Positions 1-7,244 are shown, counted from the stretch's first letter. The stretch is 9,701 bases of DNA from Clostridia bacterium (GCA_003557085.1 PWPR01000008.1:1-9701); one strand, 5' to 3'. The notes: generated by a model not told the origin, from the sequence alone. Translations and numbers: made by a program.

Positions 1-179
1 CAAATATAGTTTAGATTCATGACTTTGTCAAGTTAAAGTATTTTGATAAGTTCATTATGAGAATAGTGATATTGCTAACATTTAATGCGATTGAGAAAAT
101 ATTTAGAAAGCTAAATCTGCTTTACAAAAAACGGTGTCTCAGCACCTTAGCTAGAAGTTTTCAAGGTTAGTGTAAAGTT
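1..179. other. Left edge, no recognisable gene
   Basis: This stretch is AT-rich. A 37-codon ATG frame (57-170) exists but has no ribosome binding site and its translation resembles no family I know. A short GGTG/CACC dyad lies near 133-146. Nothing else can be supported here. Confidence 0.5.
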
Positions 180-216
180 ATTGTTGGACGAAAAATAAAA
201 AAAAGAGAAGCACCCC
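180..216 (+). repeat. IS left terminal inverted repeat
   Basis: The outer 8 bases (ATTGTTGG) match the right end exactly. Inside lies an A-rich tract, then AGCACCCC at the inner border (209-216), which corresponds to ACACCCC in the right arm. The inner AGCACCCC also complements the ribosome binding site region of the transposase gene (261-268). Confidence 0.75.
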
Positions 217-271
217 AAGATATGTTAGAATTTAAGTATCAACAAAAAACAAAAACATAAGGGGTGCTCTC
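205..271 (+). promoter_or_regulatory. Potential hairpin masking the transposase RBS
   Basis: AGCACCCC (209-216) is perfectly complementary to GGGGTGCT (261-268), and the pairing extends to GAG (205-207) against CTC (269-271) around one bulged A. The 3' arm contains most of the AAGGGGTG Shine-Dalgarno (259-266) of the transposase gene. Only transcripts that start outside the element, or left of 205, would carry both arms. In other IS families (IS10, IS50) such structures block translation of read-through transcripts; that role here is inferred. Confidence 0.55.
223..231 (+). promoter_or_regulatory. Candidate extended -10 promoter inside the IS
   Basis: TGTTAGAAT has the TGn extension followed by the -10-like hexamer TAGAAT (226-231). 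No convincing -35 is present, as is usual for extended -10 promoters. Transcription would start near 238, downstream of the AGCACCCC arm at 209-216. A transcript from this promoter would therefore lack the 5' arm of the hairpin that can mask the transposase ribosome binding site. Confidence 0.4.
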
Positions 272-272
272 A

Positions 273-1187
273 ATGAACATTATACAAGAGATTAGTGAAA
301 TAGTCATTAGTAAAGGCATGAAAGATATAGAAGAAGTAATGCTAGAAGGTGGAAATATCTCAGAACTAACAACTAAAATAGAGAAGGTAGTCAATGGGAT
401 AGGAAGAGAGTTAACAAGGTATATACTAGAAGAAACAGATAGGGAAGTACGAGAGAGTAGAGAAAGAAAAAGAAAGTGGAATATACAAAAGCGAGGCGTT
501 GAAAATACATACCAGACAATCTTTGGAGAAGTGAGGTATGAAAGAACATATTACAAGCGTAAGCAGAAAAAAGAGTTTGTATATTTATCAGACTTAGTAT
601 TTGGAATTGAGTCAAATTGTAAAGTAGAACCTATGATAAAGATAAGAGCGATAGAAAAAGCTATAGATATGTCATATGAGAAAAGTGGAGAACTAGCAGC
701 AAAAGACATCAAGTTAAGCAAGCAGAGTGTAATGACAGAGATCAGAGCATTGGGAGAAGTCAAGAAGGAGTCAAAAGCAGAAGAGAAGAAAGAAGCAGTA
801 CGTAAGCAGAAAAACTACTTAATTAGAAACTGGGATGGCATAGTAAATGCAAAGGAGCCAGAGTACATAGGGTGTAGTGCAGAAGGGCATGTAAGCCACA
901 TACTATCAGCTAGACTAAGTTCAAGACCAATGGGATGGTCTAAGCTTGGTGCCAATTTGATGGCTAATCTGAGAGCCTATAGAGCTAATTGTGGTAAGAT
1001 TGTAAATATGTTTTATGCTAGAGCTAAAAAGCAGGAATTGCAAAAGAAAAGAATTTTAATGGATGAAGAAATAGTTAAAAAGAGACTAAGAAAAACTACC
1101 TATGAGACTAGAGGTAATATTACTGTGTTGAATATGGGTAAAAAGACCTGGCTTTCAGGATATCTGAAGTCAGTTAGAGGGCTTTAG
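273..1187 (+). pseudogene. ISLre2-family (UPF0236) transposase, in-frame internal deletion
   Basis: A 304-residue reading frame. I chose the ATG at 273 because AAGGGGTG (259-266) sits 6 bases upstream; a GTG at 264 in the same frame overlaps that site. The N-terminal ~170 residues (charged helical start, then GEVRYERTYYKRK) and the C-terminal ~120 residues (C-x-A-E-G-H-V-S-H and RLSSRPMGWS, about residues 201-222) are typical of ISLre2 transposases. Full-length members run to roughly 450 residues or more, and the central block with conserved aspartates of the presumed catalytic core is missing. The frame goes straight from a lysine/glutamate-rich stretch (ESKAEEKKEAVRKQK) to NYLIRNW, so the junction lies near 790-815. 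The deletion kept the frame, so a stable protein may be made, but it should not catalyse transposition. It could still bind IS ends and act as an inhibitor, which is speculation. Confidence 0.8.
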
Positions 1188-1202
1188 CTTAATAAAAATT
1201 CC

Positions 1203-1236
1203 GGGGTGTATATTTTTTTCTTTTATATCCAACAAT
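1203..1236 (-). repeat. IS right terminal inverted repeat
   Basis: On the complementary strand this reads ATTGTTGG, then an A-rich tract, then ACACCCC, mirroring the left end. It starts 16 bases after the transposase stop codon, as expected for a compact IS. Confidence 0.75.
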
Positions 1237-1267
1237 CAATTGACGATATCTTGAAAGTTCAATTATA

Positions 1268-1296
1268 TTGACTGTAAAAATTTAATTAAGTATACT
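1268..1296 (+). promoter_or_regulatory. Sigma-A-type promoter for the FecR-like gene
   Basis: TTGACT (1268-1273), a 17-base spacer and TATACT (1291-1296) form a near-consensus vegetative promoter. Transcription would begin near 1303, leaving a leader of about 135 bases before the ATG at 1439. The promoter lies just outside the IS right end, so the IS does not supply it. The leader contains no riboswitch I recognise. Confidence 0.7.
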
Positions 1297-1438
1297 GTTT
1301 GTAACAGGCTAAAGCATGAAAGTTTTAAAGTATAATTGTCAAACTTTTGCTTTATACAATAGATTTAGCTCCCTAGGCTAGAATCAAGTTAGCAGATTAT
1401 GACTAATGCCTGATAATTTGCAAGAAAGAGAGAATGCT

Positions 1439-3073
1439 ATGAAAAAATTAATGTCTATTGTTTTGATGCTTACTTTAGTTATTAGCTTATTTCCAAGGCT
1501 GGAAGTTGCTTTAGCTCAGGAGTATGAATGGGTCTTAGTTAACGTGATAGGATATCCAAATAATGAAGGGTGGGACCAAGCTAACTCGCATGAAAGTTAT
1601 ACTAACACTTACTCATATTCACATGGTAGCTATTCTGTAACTACTACTTATGACGGAAGGGCTGAAGAATGGAGAAATCCTCCCAAAAAAACAGGGGAGA
1701 ACATAACACTAAAAGGGTCCTTTTCGGATATACCACAAAGATTTAAAGCAGGAGAAGAAGTATCAGTAGTTATTAATATGACAGCAGAAAACAATAAGCA
1801 GTCTTTTTTTGCTTTTTCTGCTTCTGCAAATATTCAGTTTGATAATGTGGATGTTAAACCTGGGAGTAGAAGTGCAGCATCTATTCGCCTAGTTGATAAA
1901 GATGGAGAGGCAGCTTTCTCACTTGAAAGCACAAATAACTACGCTGCGGTAAATAAGACTGTTACAACAAATGCTCCAAAGGGTCGCCAAGAAGGGGACC
2001 AAATTGCTTTAACAACAACCTTCCTTAGAGGAGTAACTATGGGTACTAGTTACATTTATGAATGGAGACCAGCAGGTTGGGATGCTGTAGAAGTCTCCGC
2101 TTATAAAAGTACCAATGAAAAAGAACCTCCTATGGGGGTAGTCCCACCTAGCTCGTGGTTTACTTTCCCAGAAGAATATCCAGAAGTGGGTCCACCTGCT
2201 GATATTTTTGTTACTGACTTATATGGAGACGTTGAGATTCATGTATTTGAAAATGGTTTATGGGATACTTACAATCCAGTTTTAGGGGCAAACTTGCCAG
2301 AAAATGCTGTTATTTCAACATATGATAATAGCGGTATTGAGCTGTATATTGAAGGCATGGGACCTTTTACTGTTAGACCAAATACCGATATAGGCATTGG
2401 CTCTAAACCAGAAGCAGAAGGAAAAATAAGCATTTTCGTTGGGCATGTATGGGGAACTTTTAAAGAGGTAATGAGAACAGTATATATGGATATTCCTATG
2501 TCTCAAGCTGCTGCTGGAATTAAAGGAACTACCTTTGAGCTAATAGACGATGGAGAGGTTTCAACAGTGTTAGTTTATGAAGGAGAAGTAGAGTTTAAGT
2601 CACTCAGTTTAGGCGGTTCAGTACTAGTAGGAAGCGGTGAAACTGTCAAAATATCAAAAACAGAAATAGGCGAGATAGAAGAATTTAATATTGAAGCTGA
2701 GTTAGCAAAATGGGATCAAAAAACACAGGACCTAACATTATTAGCTATAGAAGAATACCAAGCGTCTTTAATAGAAATAGATGAGTCAACTATTGAAGAA
2801 GAGGCTGTAGGTGAAAATACCCAAGATGAATCTAATGATGGTAGTGGATTTCCCATTGCAATAATCTTTGGTGCAGTGATAGTACTATTTGCAGTAGTTG
2901 CTTTTATACTCTTAGGTAGGAGAAAAACTAAGAAGATAAGCAATAATTTATCTTCAAGTAATTATCAAGATCATAGCTATAGTAATGAAGCAAGAAAATA
3001 CTGCAATAATTGTGGAAATGAAATAAACGAAAACAGTAAGTTTTGCAAAGAGTGTGGAAAATCCCAAGAATAA
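1439..3073 (+). CDS. Exported FecR-like domain membrane protein with C-terminal zinc ribbon
   Basis: A 544-residue protein. The ATG at 1439 is preferred over one 11 codons upstream because the protein then opens with a standard signal peptide (MKKLMSIVLMLTLVISLF, cleavage likely after ALA near residue 26); its ribosome binding site is a weak GAGAG-type purine run. An unassigned, probably beta-rich region rich in Ser/Thr/Tyr/Asn follows. Residues ~300-415 match the FecR-like fold: GHVWG (335-339), A-A-G-I-K-G-T (358-364), Y-E-G-E-V (380-384), then VGSGE. An acidic linker leads to one transmembrane helix (471-493), a basic stop-transfer stretch and a zinc ribbon with cysteines 522, 525, 536 and 539 (CxxC-x10-CxxC). 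The FecR-like part should therefore be outside and the ribbon in the cytoplasm. No sigma-factor or TonB receptor gene is adjacent, so classical FecR iron signalling is not implied. Ligand and role are unknown. Confidence 0.8.
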   Translation: MKKLMSIVLMLTLVISLFPRLEVALAQEYEWVLVNVIGYPNNEGWDQANSHESYTNTYSYSHGSYSVTTTYDGRAEEWRNPPKKTGENITLKGSFSDIPQRFKAGEEVSVVINMTAENNKQSFFAFSASANIQFDNVDVKPGSRSAASIRLVDKDGEAAFSLESTNNYAAVNKTVTTNAPKGRQEGDQIALTTTFLRGVTMGTSYIYEWRPAGWDAVEVSAYKSTNEKEPPMGVVPPSSWFTFPEEYPEVGPPADIFVTDLYGDVEIHVFENGLWDTYNPVLGANLPENAVISTYDNSGIELYIEGMGPFTVRPNTDIGIGSKPEAEGKISIFVGHVWGTFKEVMRTVYMDIPMSQAAAGIKGTTFELIDDGEVSTVLVYEGEVEFKSLSLGGSVLVGSGETVKISKTEIGEIEEFNIEAELAKWDQKTQDLTLLAIEEYQASLIEIDESTIEEEAVGENTQDESNDGSGFPIAIIFGAVIVLFAVVAFILLGRRKTKKISNNLSSSNYQDHSYSNEARKYCNNCGNEINENSKFCKECGKSQE

Positions 3074-3357
3074 TTTCAGAAACTTTTTTAAGATAACAAA
3101 CCCCAGAATATCAACATAATTATTGAAAATGAAAAACTAAGTTTAATGAACTGTTAAATTAGTGAGTATGACTACTATTTTTGCAGTATGTAAGAAGAAA
3201 ACAGTTGCAATTAAGAAATGTAAAAAAGATTTTGGCATAAAGACTAGATAGGTTTCGGAATAAAAATACATAAAATTAAAGGGATGTCTCTAAAAGAAAT
3301 AATTGAGGCATACCCTTTATTAATATTAGCGATTAGTATTGATTTGCCTATGTTTCA
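3074..3357. other. Convergent intergenic region
   Basis: This lies between the stop codons of the FecR-like gene and the minus-strand lipoprotein gene. It contains one hairpin near its right side (3277-3319). A 27-codon ATG frame (3168-3251, lysine- and cysteine-rich) has no ribosome binding site, so I do not call it a gene. Confidence 0.5.
3277..3319 (-). terminator. Hairpin, probable terminator of the lipoprotein gene
   Basis: TAAAGGG (3277-3283) pairs with CCCTTTA (3313-3319), and ATGTCTC (3284-3290) pairs with GAGGCAT (3305-3311) with one G-U pair and one bulged A, giving a 14-pair stem with a 14-base loop. Read on the minus strand, the stem is followed by a T-rich stretch (complement of 3261-3276) and begins 39 bases past the lipoprotein stop. 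On the plus strand the following sequence is only weakly T-rich, so it is a poorer terminator for the FecR-like gene. Confidence 0.5.
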
Positions 3358-4458
3358 CTAAGGCATAATTATCTGCTGGATGTTGCCATCAACTGAAATT
3401 TGAGAGTGGTTGACGTAATCAATGATTAACTGATCTATATGGTTACTATTATCTATGTGAATATATCCTAAATACATTATCTCATAGTTTGGATTATATA
3501 CATAAAGGTGTAGTTTGTCGGGACCACTAGGTGGATTTGCCATAGAGAAGATAAACATGTAGATATCGTCTACAAACAGGTCATTCACCAAATAGCGGTG
3601 ATGAGCCAACATTGGATCTATTCCTTGAAAATTATAAATAGAATCATGATTAAATATCAAGTATAACTCCTCTGTAGTTTGTACAACATTAAACGAATCT
3701 AGCTTATCTTGTAGGTTAATACTCAACTTATATTCTTTATTAGTTTCATAAACTCTTAGTAGGTCAGCTTCTTCAATAGGAATAGTAGGTTCTTCAGACT
3801 TGCTAATGCTTGTAGGTGGTTTAAGTGCACTATCGATAGCATTTTCCCAGTTTCCTGATTGATCAAGCAAGACAATTCTTTCACCATTAGGTTTGTAGAC
3901 AGAGTAATGCTTAGTTGCTTTTCCTGCACTATCTAAAGAGTGTATTTCTAAAATAACATAGCCTTGATAAGGAGAATGACTTTCGTCAAGAATAGAATGC
4001 AAAGCGCCTTCGCTAAAATATGAGTCTTGATAGTTGTTTTGAAGATCTACTACACGGGTCCTGTAGTTATTAGCACCAATTCCAGATGTCCTAGTAAAGG
4101 TGTTATCAGTAGAATAAAAAATCTTGCTTTTATCATAAGATAAGGTAGGATTAATTATTCTTGAAATAGAGTTAGGCCAATCTTCTCCTCTATCCACAGA
4201 CTGAGATAAGAGACGGCTTTCTCCATTACCAAAATCAATTGTTAAATAGTGCATTGGAATATCACTCACTATTTCTTTGTTAGGATCTATTTGAAGGATG
4301 AAGTAGTGACCACTTGCAATTAATTGAGAAGATAATTCTACTAGAACTGACTCTTCTGGAGACTCTGGATCTATTGGTTCTGATGCGGTATCAGGGGTGC
4401 ATCCTGCAAAGAAGAATACAAGAACAGTGACTAGCAAAATAAGTAATAGTTTTTTCAT
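3358..4458 (-). CDS. Putative lipoprotein of unknown function
   Basis: A 366-residue protein. It starts with a lipoprotein signal (MKK, hydrophobic residues 4-18) and a lipobox ending A18-G19-C20; Phe at the -3 position is slightly unusual but acceptable. The mature protein begins with a Pro/Glu/Ser-rich linker (about 22-40) typical of membrane-tethered lipoproteins, then a mixed alpha/beta domain with many Tyr, Asp and Asn residues. I recognise no enzymatic motif or named domain. GAAAGAGG (complement of 4464-4471) lies 5 bases before the ATG. The gene stands alone: 535 bases separate it from the next minus-strand gene upstream, whose terminator lies between them. It should be anchored on the outer face of the cytoplasmic membrane. 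A sensor, chaperone or binding role would be a guess. Confidence 0.75.
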   Translation of the reverse strand: MKKLLLILLVTVLVFFFAGCTPDTASEPIDPESPEESVLVELSSQLIASGHYFILQIDPNKEIVSDIPMHYLTIDFGNGESRLLSQSVDRGEDWPNSISRIINPTLSYDKSKIFYSTDNTFTRTSGIGANNYRTRVVDLQNNYQDSYFSEGALHSILDESHSPYQGYVILEIHSLDSAGKATKHYSVYKPNGERIVLLDQSGNWENAIDSALKPPTSISKSEEPTIPIEEADLLRVYETNKEYKLSINLQDKLDSFNVVQTTEELYLIFNHDSIYNFQGIDPMLAHHRYLVNDLFVDDIYMFIFSMANPPSGPDKLHLYVYNPNYEIMYLGYIHIDNSNHIDQLIIDYVNHSQISVDGNIQQIIMP

Positions 4459-4499
4459 AGTTGCCTCTTTCTTTTAAGTTTATAATTATTTATTTAACT

Positions 4500-4527
4500 A
4501 TAATACTTTATCAGTATACTACAATAA
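4500..4527 (-). promoter_or_regulatory. Possible promoter of the lipoprotein gene
   Basis: On the minus strand TTATTG (4527-4522) and TATTAT (4505-4500) are 16 bases apart, about 40 bases upstream of the start codon. Both hexamers deviate from consensus and the area is very AT-rich, so this is only the best candidate. Confidence 0.35.
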
Positions 4528-4945
4528 AATTAGTCAGTTTTAAATAACTTTTTGGACTAGAAGCACCAATATTAATCCCTTGAAACTAAAGTCAATAAAA
4601 GTAAAATGATAAAGTAGAAAAGGCAAGGAAACAGCTTCTTATATTGAAGAGACAATTTTGAGTCTAAAAGATTACAAAGCCGTAGTCCATCAAGGGAGCC
4701 TAAAAGTAAGAAGGCTTATGTAAGACGAAGACAGAATTAGACCAGTTTTTGACAATTGGTCTTGCAGTAAAGCACACTGAGTGCAGGTTAATAAGAGTTA
4801 AAATACACTCAAAAAAGTGAAGAATTTTGAGTCCCACAAGTAGAAGATTGCCTTAGTAAAAATGTTGAGAGCTAACTTAGAGCAGTTTTTAGAAATGACC
4901 ACGTAAAGGTACTTAAGGAGATAAGAATAGAAATGATGAAAATAG
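4528..4945. other. Long intergenic stretch, possible decayed sequence
   Basis: No intact gene is visible. Plus-strand frames give short open runs broken by stops (an example reads TELDQFLTIGLAVKHTECR, from about 4729), which could be gene debris, but I cannot match it to a family. AATTTTGAGTC occurs twice (4654-4664 and 4823-4833). No promoter or RNA gene is convincing here. Confidence 0.4.
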
Positions 4946-4988
4946 AAAAAGGCACAGGGCCTTCAAATTGAAAAGTCTCCTGTGCCTT
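4946..4988 (-). terminator. Intrinsic terminator of the stalk-domain gene
   Basis: AAGGCACAGG (4949-4958) pairs perfectly with CCTGTGCCTT (4979-4988) around a 20-base loop. On the minus strand the stem is followed by TTTTTCTATTTT. The hairpin begins 5 bases past the stop codon of the gene ending at 4994, a classic rho-independent arrangement. Confidence 0.85.
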
Positions 4989-4993
4989 AAACC

Positions 4994-6319
4994 TTATCGA
5001 TCTATTGTACCTAAATCAAGTATTTCACCTTTACTGATTATAACATTTCTTGCAAGGTATGCTCCTCCCATATGAGTAAAATCATATCTACCTGGTTGAA
5101 GAGGTAAAACAAAATTCCCATCAGGCAATGCATCAAATAGAATGCCTCTTTGGTCATCTCTTACTCCATCGACATATTTCATAACATATACTTGAGCATT
5201 GTTACGAGTTCTGCCTTTAACAATCCCGTGATCAAAGTTGACTTCGTAGTTTGTATCAGCTCTATTAATATCGGCCATCACTTCTAGAGAAAACCGATTA
5301 ATACTAGGATCTATATAGGATTGAGAGCTTCTATGTAGACCTGTTACATCAAGCAAATTCTCTCTAAAGTCTATGCCAATGTAAGCAGTTCCATTGCTAA
5401 TTGGCACATAAGCATCATATCTTCCATTAAAATCGGTATAGGAAAGGTATCTATGAGCATTTGAATCTCTTAGAGCCCAGCCAACACTAATATTACTAAC
5501 AGGTTCTCCTGTAGTAGGATAAGATACTACGCCATGGACTCTTGCTGTTGGTTGGTTGGTGACTATAAAGTTTGATGCTGCCTCAACATTTTCATCATCT
5601 ACTATGGCACCAATTCTGACAATAAAACTTCTATCATTATCCATAGCAGAAGTAGTATAGCTTGCTCGAATGCGACCGTTTTCATCCGTTACTTGGCTCT
5701 CGTAAACTACTTGGTTATTGCGATCTTGTTGTCCTGAAGAGATAAAAAATTCAACATAAGAACCTTCTACTGGCATCCCCTCATCATCAGTAATCGTAGC
5801 TTCTAAAGAAATTCTTTGATTTCCTCCATTACGGACAACTCTTGGAAAAACAGTATGGCTAATGCTTTCAGTTATAATTACTTCAGGTTCAGGTGGTAGC
5901 TCTTCATAAATACTAATAACAGTATCACCTAATGCGACAGTTGCCATTCTTTTTGTCCCATCCCAGCCAACATCTGCTCCTAGTGCTTCACCAACAAATC
6001 TTGCTGGCACATAAGTTCTTCCTTCTTCTATGGTAGCTGGTACGTCAAGTACTATCAGTTCATCATTTATGTAAGCATTTACATCATCAATAGTAAGCTT
6101 AACTTCAATAGCATCTTTAATGCCAGTTACAGTTCTGGTAGCTCCATCCCAATCAACAGTAGCACCTAAATTTTCAAATATCGCTCTCATCGGAACAAGA
6201 AATCTTCCACTAACATTAATGCCTTCTAAGTTTACAGGCTCACTAGCAAAAGTATGCAATAAACTAGTTAAAGAAATAATAAGTAATAATAGTATAATAG
6301 CAATCCTCTTATCCTTCAT
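4994..6319 (-). CDS. Exported stalk-domain protein with Ig-like and carboxypeptidase-regulatory-like domains
   Basis: A 441-residue protein. The start is fixed by GGAGGTG (complement of 6325-6331) 5 bases before the ATG. It opens with a signal peptide (KDKR then a hydrophobic run, cleavage probably near TFA-S at 25/26). Residues ~33-128 form a copper-amine-oxidase N-terminal 'stalk' domain, with its paired signatures: FLVPMRAIFENLGATVDWD, then a second half with TYVPARFVGEALGADVGWD. Residues ~150-255 look like an invasin-type (Big_1) Ig-like domain, with the typical 'VEF ... V-T-D-E-N-G-R' strand pattern. About 260-330 and 360-441 resemble carboxypeptidase-regulatory/transthyretin-like beta-sandwiches (V-x-G-V-V ... 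G-x-P-V ... D-x-N-G-R-Y, and LPDGNFVLPLQPGRYDF). No catalytic domain, LPXTG motif or transmembrane anchor is present. It is probably a secreted or wall-associated structural/adhesive protein. It is transcribed alone from its own promoter. Confidence 0.8.
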   Translation of the reverse strand: MKDKRIAIILLLLIISLTSLLHTFASEPVNLEGINVSGRFLVPMRAIFENLGATVDWDGATRTVTGIKDAIEVKLTIDDVNAYINDELIVLDVPATIEEGRTYVPARFVGEALGADVGWDGTKRMATVALGDTVISIYEELPPEPEVIITESISHTVFPRVVRNGGNQRISLEATITDDEGMPVEGSYVEFFISSGQQDRNNQVVYESQVTDENGRIRASYTTSAMDNDRSFIVRIGAIVDDENVEAASNFIVTNQPTARVHGVVSYPTTGEPVSNISVGWALRDSNAHRYLSYTDFNGRYDAYVPISNGTAYIGIDFRENLLDVTGLHRSSQSYIDPSINRFSLEVMADINRADTNYEVNFDHGIVKGRTRNNAQVYVMKYVDGVRDDQRGILFDALPDGNFVLPLQPGRYDFTHMGGAYLARNVIISKGEILDLGTIDR

Positions 6320-6353
6320 TTGAACACCTCCAAGATTTTATTAATACATCTTG

Positions 6354-6382
6354 ATTATAAAGATTAATTATTAATTTAACAA
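6354..6382 (-). promoter_or_regulatory. Promoter of the stalk-domain gene
   Basis: On the minus strand TTGTTA (6382-6377), a 17-base spacer and a perfect TATAAT (6359-6354) lie about 35 bases upstream of the start codon. The leader would be only about 27 bases long and contains the ribosome binding site. Confidence 0.75.
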
Positions 6383-6385
6383 CTT

Positions 6386-6399
6386 AAAGTATGTACTTT
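6386..6399. promoter_or_regulatory. Dyad abutting the stalk-gene -35 box
   Basis: AAAGTA and TACTTT form a 6-base inverted repeat separated by TG, starting 4 bases upstream of the TTGTTA -35 box. The position would suit an operator or activator site, but AT-rich 6-base dyads also arise by chance. Confidence 0.3.
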
Positions 6400-6416
6400 T
6401 GGCTTATGCACATCTA

Positions 6417-6468
6417 TTATTGTGACAACTGACGTTGATATCAGCAAATTGAGTGGTTATCACAATAA
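6417..6468. repeat. Inverted repeat in the divergent intergenic region
   Basis: TTATTGTGACAAC (6417-6429) and GTTATCACAATAA (6456-6468) are inverted copies with 12 of 13 positions matching, separated by 26 bases that themselves contain the palindrome TGATATCA. It lies between the divergent stalk-domain and HD genes. It could be two regulator half-sites, a cruciform or a remnant. The TTGTGA core resembles half-sites of the Rex and CRP/FNR type, but the spacing is far too wide for one canonical operator. Confidence 0.5.
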
Positions 6469-6655
6469 GCGATAGTTGTGCGAAGTAGTCTTCCATTTTC
6501 TGAAAAGGTAGTTCTTTACAAGGACTTGCATTAAGAAAGCATTAAATAACTAAAATGTATAATTCTATGTAAAGCAGGAAAGTGCAAGTGTTGCATAGAA
6601 GTAACAAATAATCATATGACACTACTATATAAGAGAGTGAACGGAGAAACAGATT
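6469..6655. other. Upstream region of the HD gene
   Basis: This holds a -10-like TATAAT (6558-6563) and a TTGCAT (6591-6596), but no pair of hexamers has acceptable spacing. GGAG (6643-6646) is the ribosome binding site of the HD gene. No small gene is visible. Confidence 0.4.
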
Positions 6656-7237
6656 ATGAATGTAGAACTAAAAAGAAGATATGAATATTTGAAGTCTTTA
6701 GTAGTAGAAAGAAGTAAGCAGTTTTCAGATCTAATAGACTTTATGGAAAATGAAACGACTTGGCTTACTGCACCAGCAAGTACTAGGTTTCACCTATGCA
6801 AAGAAAGCGGGCTATGAGAGCATACAATCAATGTTGCTGAAACTATGATTAAAATCAAGAATGCCATATATCCAATAGTCAGTGATGAGTCTTGTGTAGT
6901 TGTTTCTTTTATACATGATTTAGGTAAAGTAGGAATGCCAGGGAAGCCACAGTACTTGAAGAATGAACCTTCTGAGAAACAAAAGAAGTATGGATATATG
7001 CCAAAGTATCCATATAGGTTTAATACTGATTTAGTATATTTAAGTGTGCCAATAAGAAGTATATATTTGGCTGCTAGATATATTGATTTAACTGATGAAG
7101 AAGTGCAAGCGATAGCGTATCATGATGGCCAATATGTAGAAGATAATAGGTCTGTAGCTACTAGAGAAGAACTATTGACACTACTGTTACATTATGCGGA
7201 TAGTTGGAGTGGGTTTGTAATTGAGAAGAATCAGTAG
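6656..7237 (+). pseudogene. HD-domain phosphohydrolase gene interrupted by one in-frame TGA
   Basis: The ATG at 6656 follows GGAG (6643-6646). The frame encodes 193 residues except that codon 54 (6815-6817) is TGA; the frame stays open on both sides. Counting the stop as a residue, the metal-binding signature of HD hydrolases is complete: H56 (in '*-E-H-T-I-N-V-A-E'), H87-D88 (FIHDLGK), H156-D157 (YHDGQ) and D182 (HYAD). HD proteins of this type usually read G-L-L-E-H here, so TTA to TGA by one T-to-G change is the simplest cause. Restart at Met64 (6845) would give a 130-residue protein lacking H56, hence unlikely to be active. HD proteins hydrolyse phosphoesters, often of nucleotides; the substrate cannot be read. 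It is either a very young pseudogene or a read-through gene. Conserved motifs after the stop argue that loss, if any, is recent. Confidence 0.75.
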
Positions 7238-7244
7238 AAGATAA

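Larger units (their letters stand above)
180..1236 (+). mobile_element. Internally deleted ISLre2-like insertion sequence
   Basis: The element is bounded by inverted repeats: the left end begins ATTGTTGG at 180 and the right end gives the same 8 bases on the complementary strand from 1236 inward. Both arms then run through an A-rich tract to an inner CACCCC. Its only gene encodes an ISLre2/UPF0236-type transposase about a third shorter than usual, so the element is about 1.06 kb where autonomous members are generally 1.5 kb or more. I see no matching direct repeat beside the ends: the 9 bases outside the left end (TGTAAAGTT) and right end (CAATTGACG) differ, so the target duplication has decayed or the locus was rearranged. 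It is probably a non-autonomous copy that could move only with transposase supplied from elsewhere. Confidence 0.8.

Noticed and set aside
57..170. 37-codon frame at the left edge
   Set aside because: No ribosome binding site and no family resemblance.
1406..1438. Upstream ATG extending the FecR-like protein by 11 residues
   Set aside because: It would put a charged stretch (PDNLQEREN) before the signal peptide; the MKK start at 1439 gives a standard export signal.
3168..3251. 27-codon lysine/cysteine-rich small gene
   Set aside because: No ribosome binding site, no promoter pair and no recognisable family; likely chance.
3277..3319. Hairpin as the end of a second insertion sequence
   Set aside because: GGGATGTCTC resembles some IS ends, but there is no partner repeat or transposase nearby; a terminator between convergent genes explains it better.
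6815..6817. TGA in the HD gene as a selenocysteine codon
   Set aside because: The position corresponds to a leucine in the usual GLLEH context, not a catalytic cysteine, and no convincing SECIS-like hairpin follows within the next bases.
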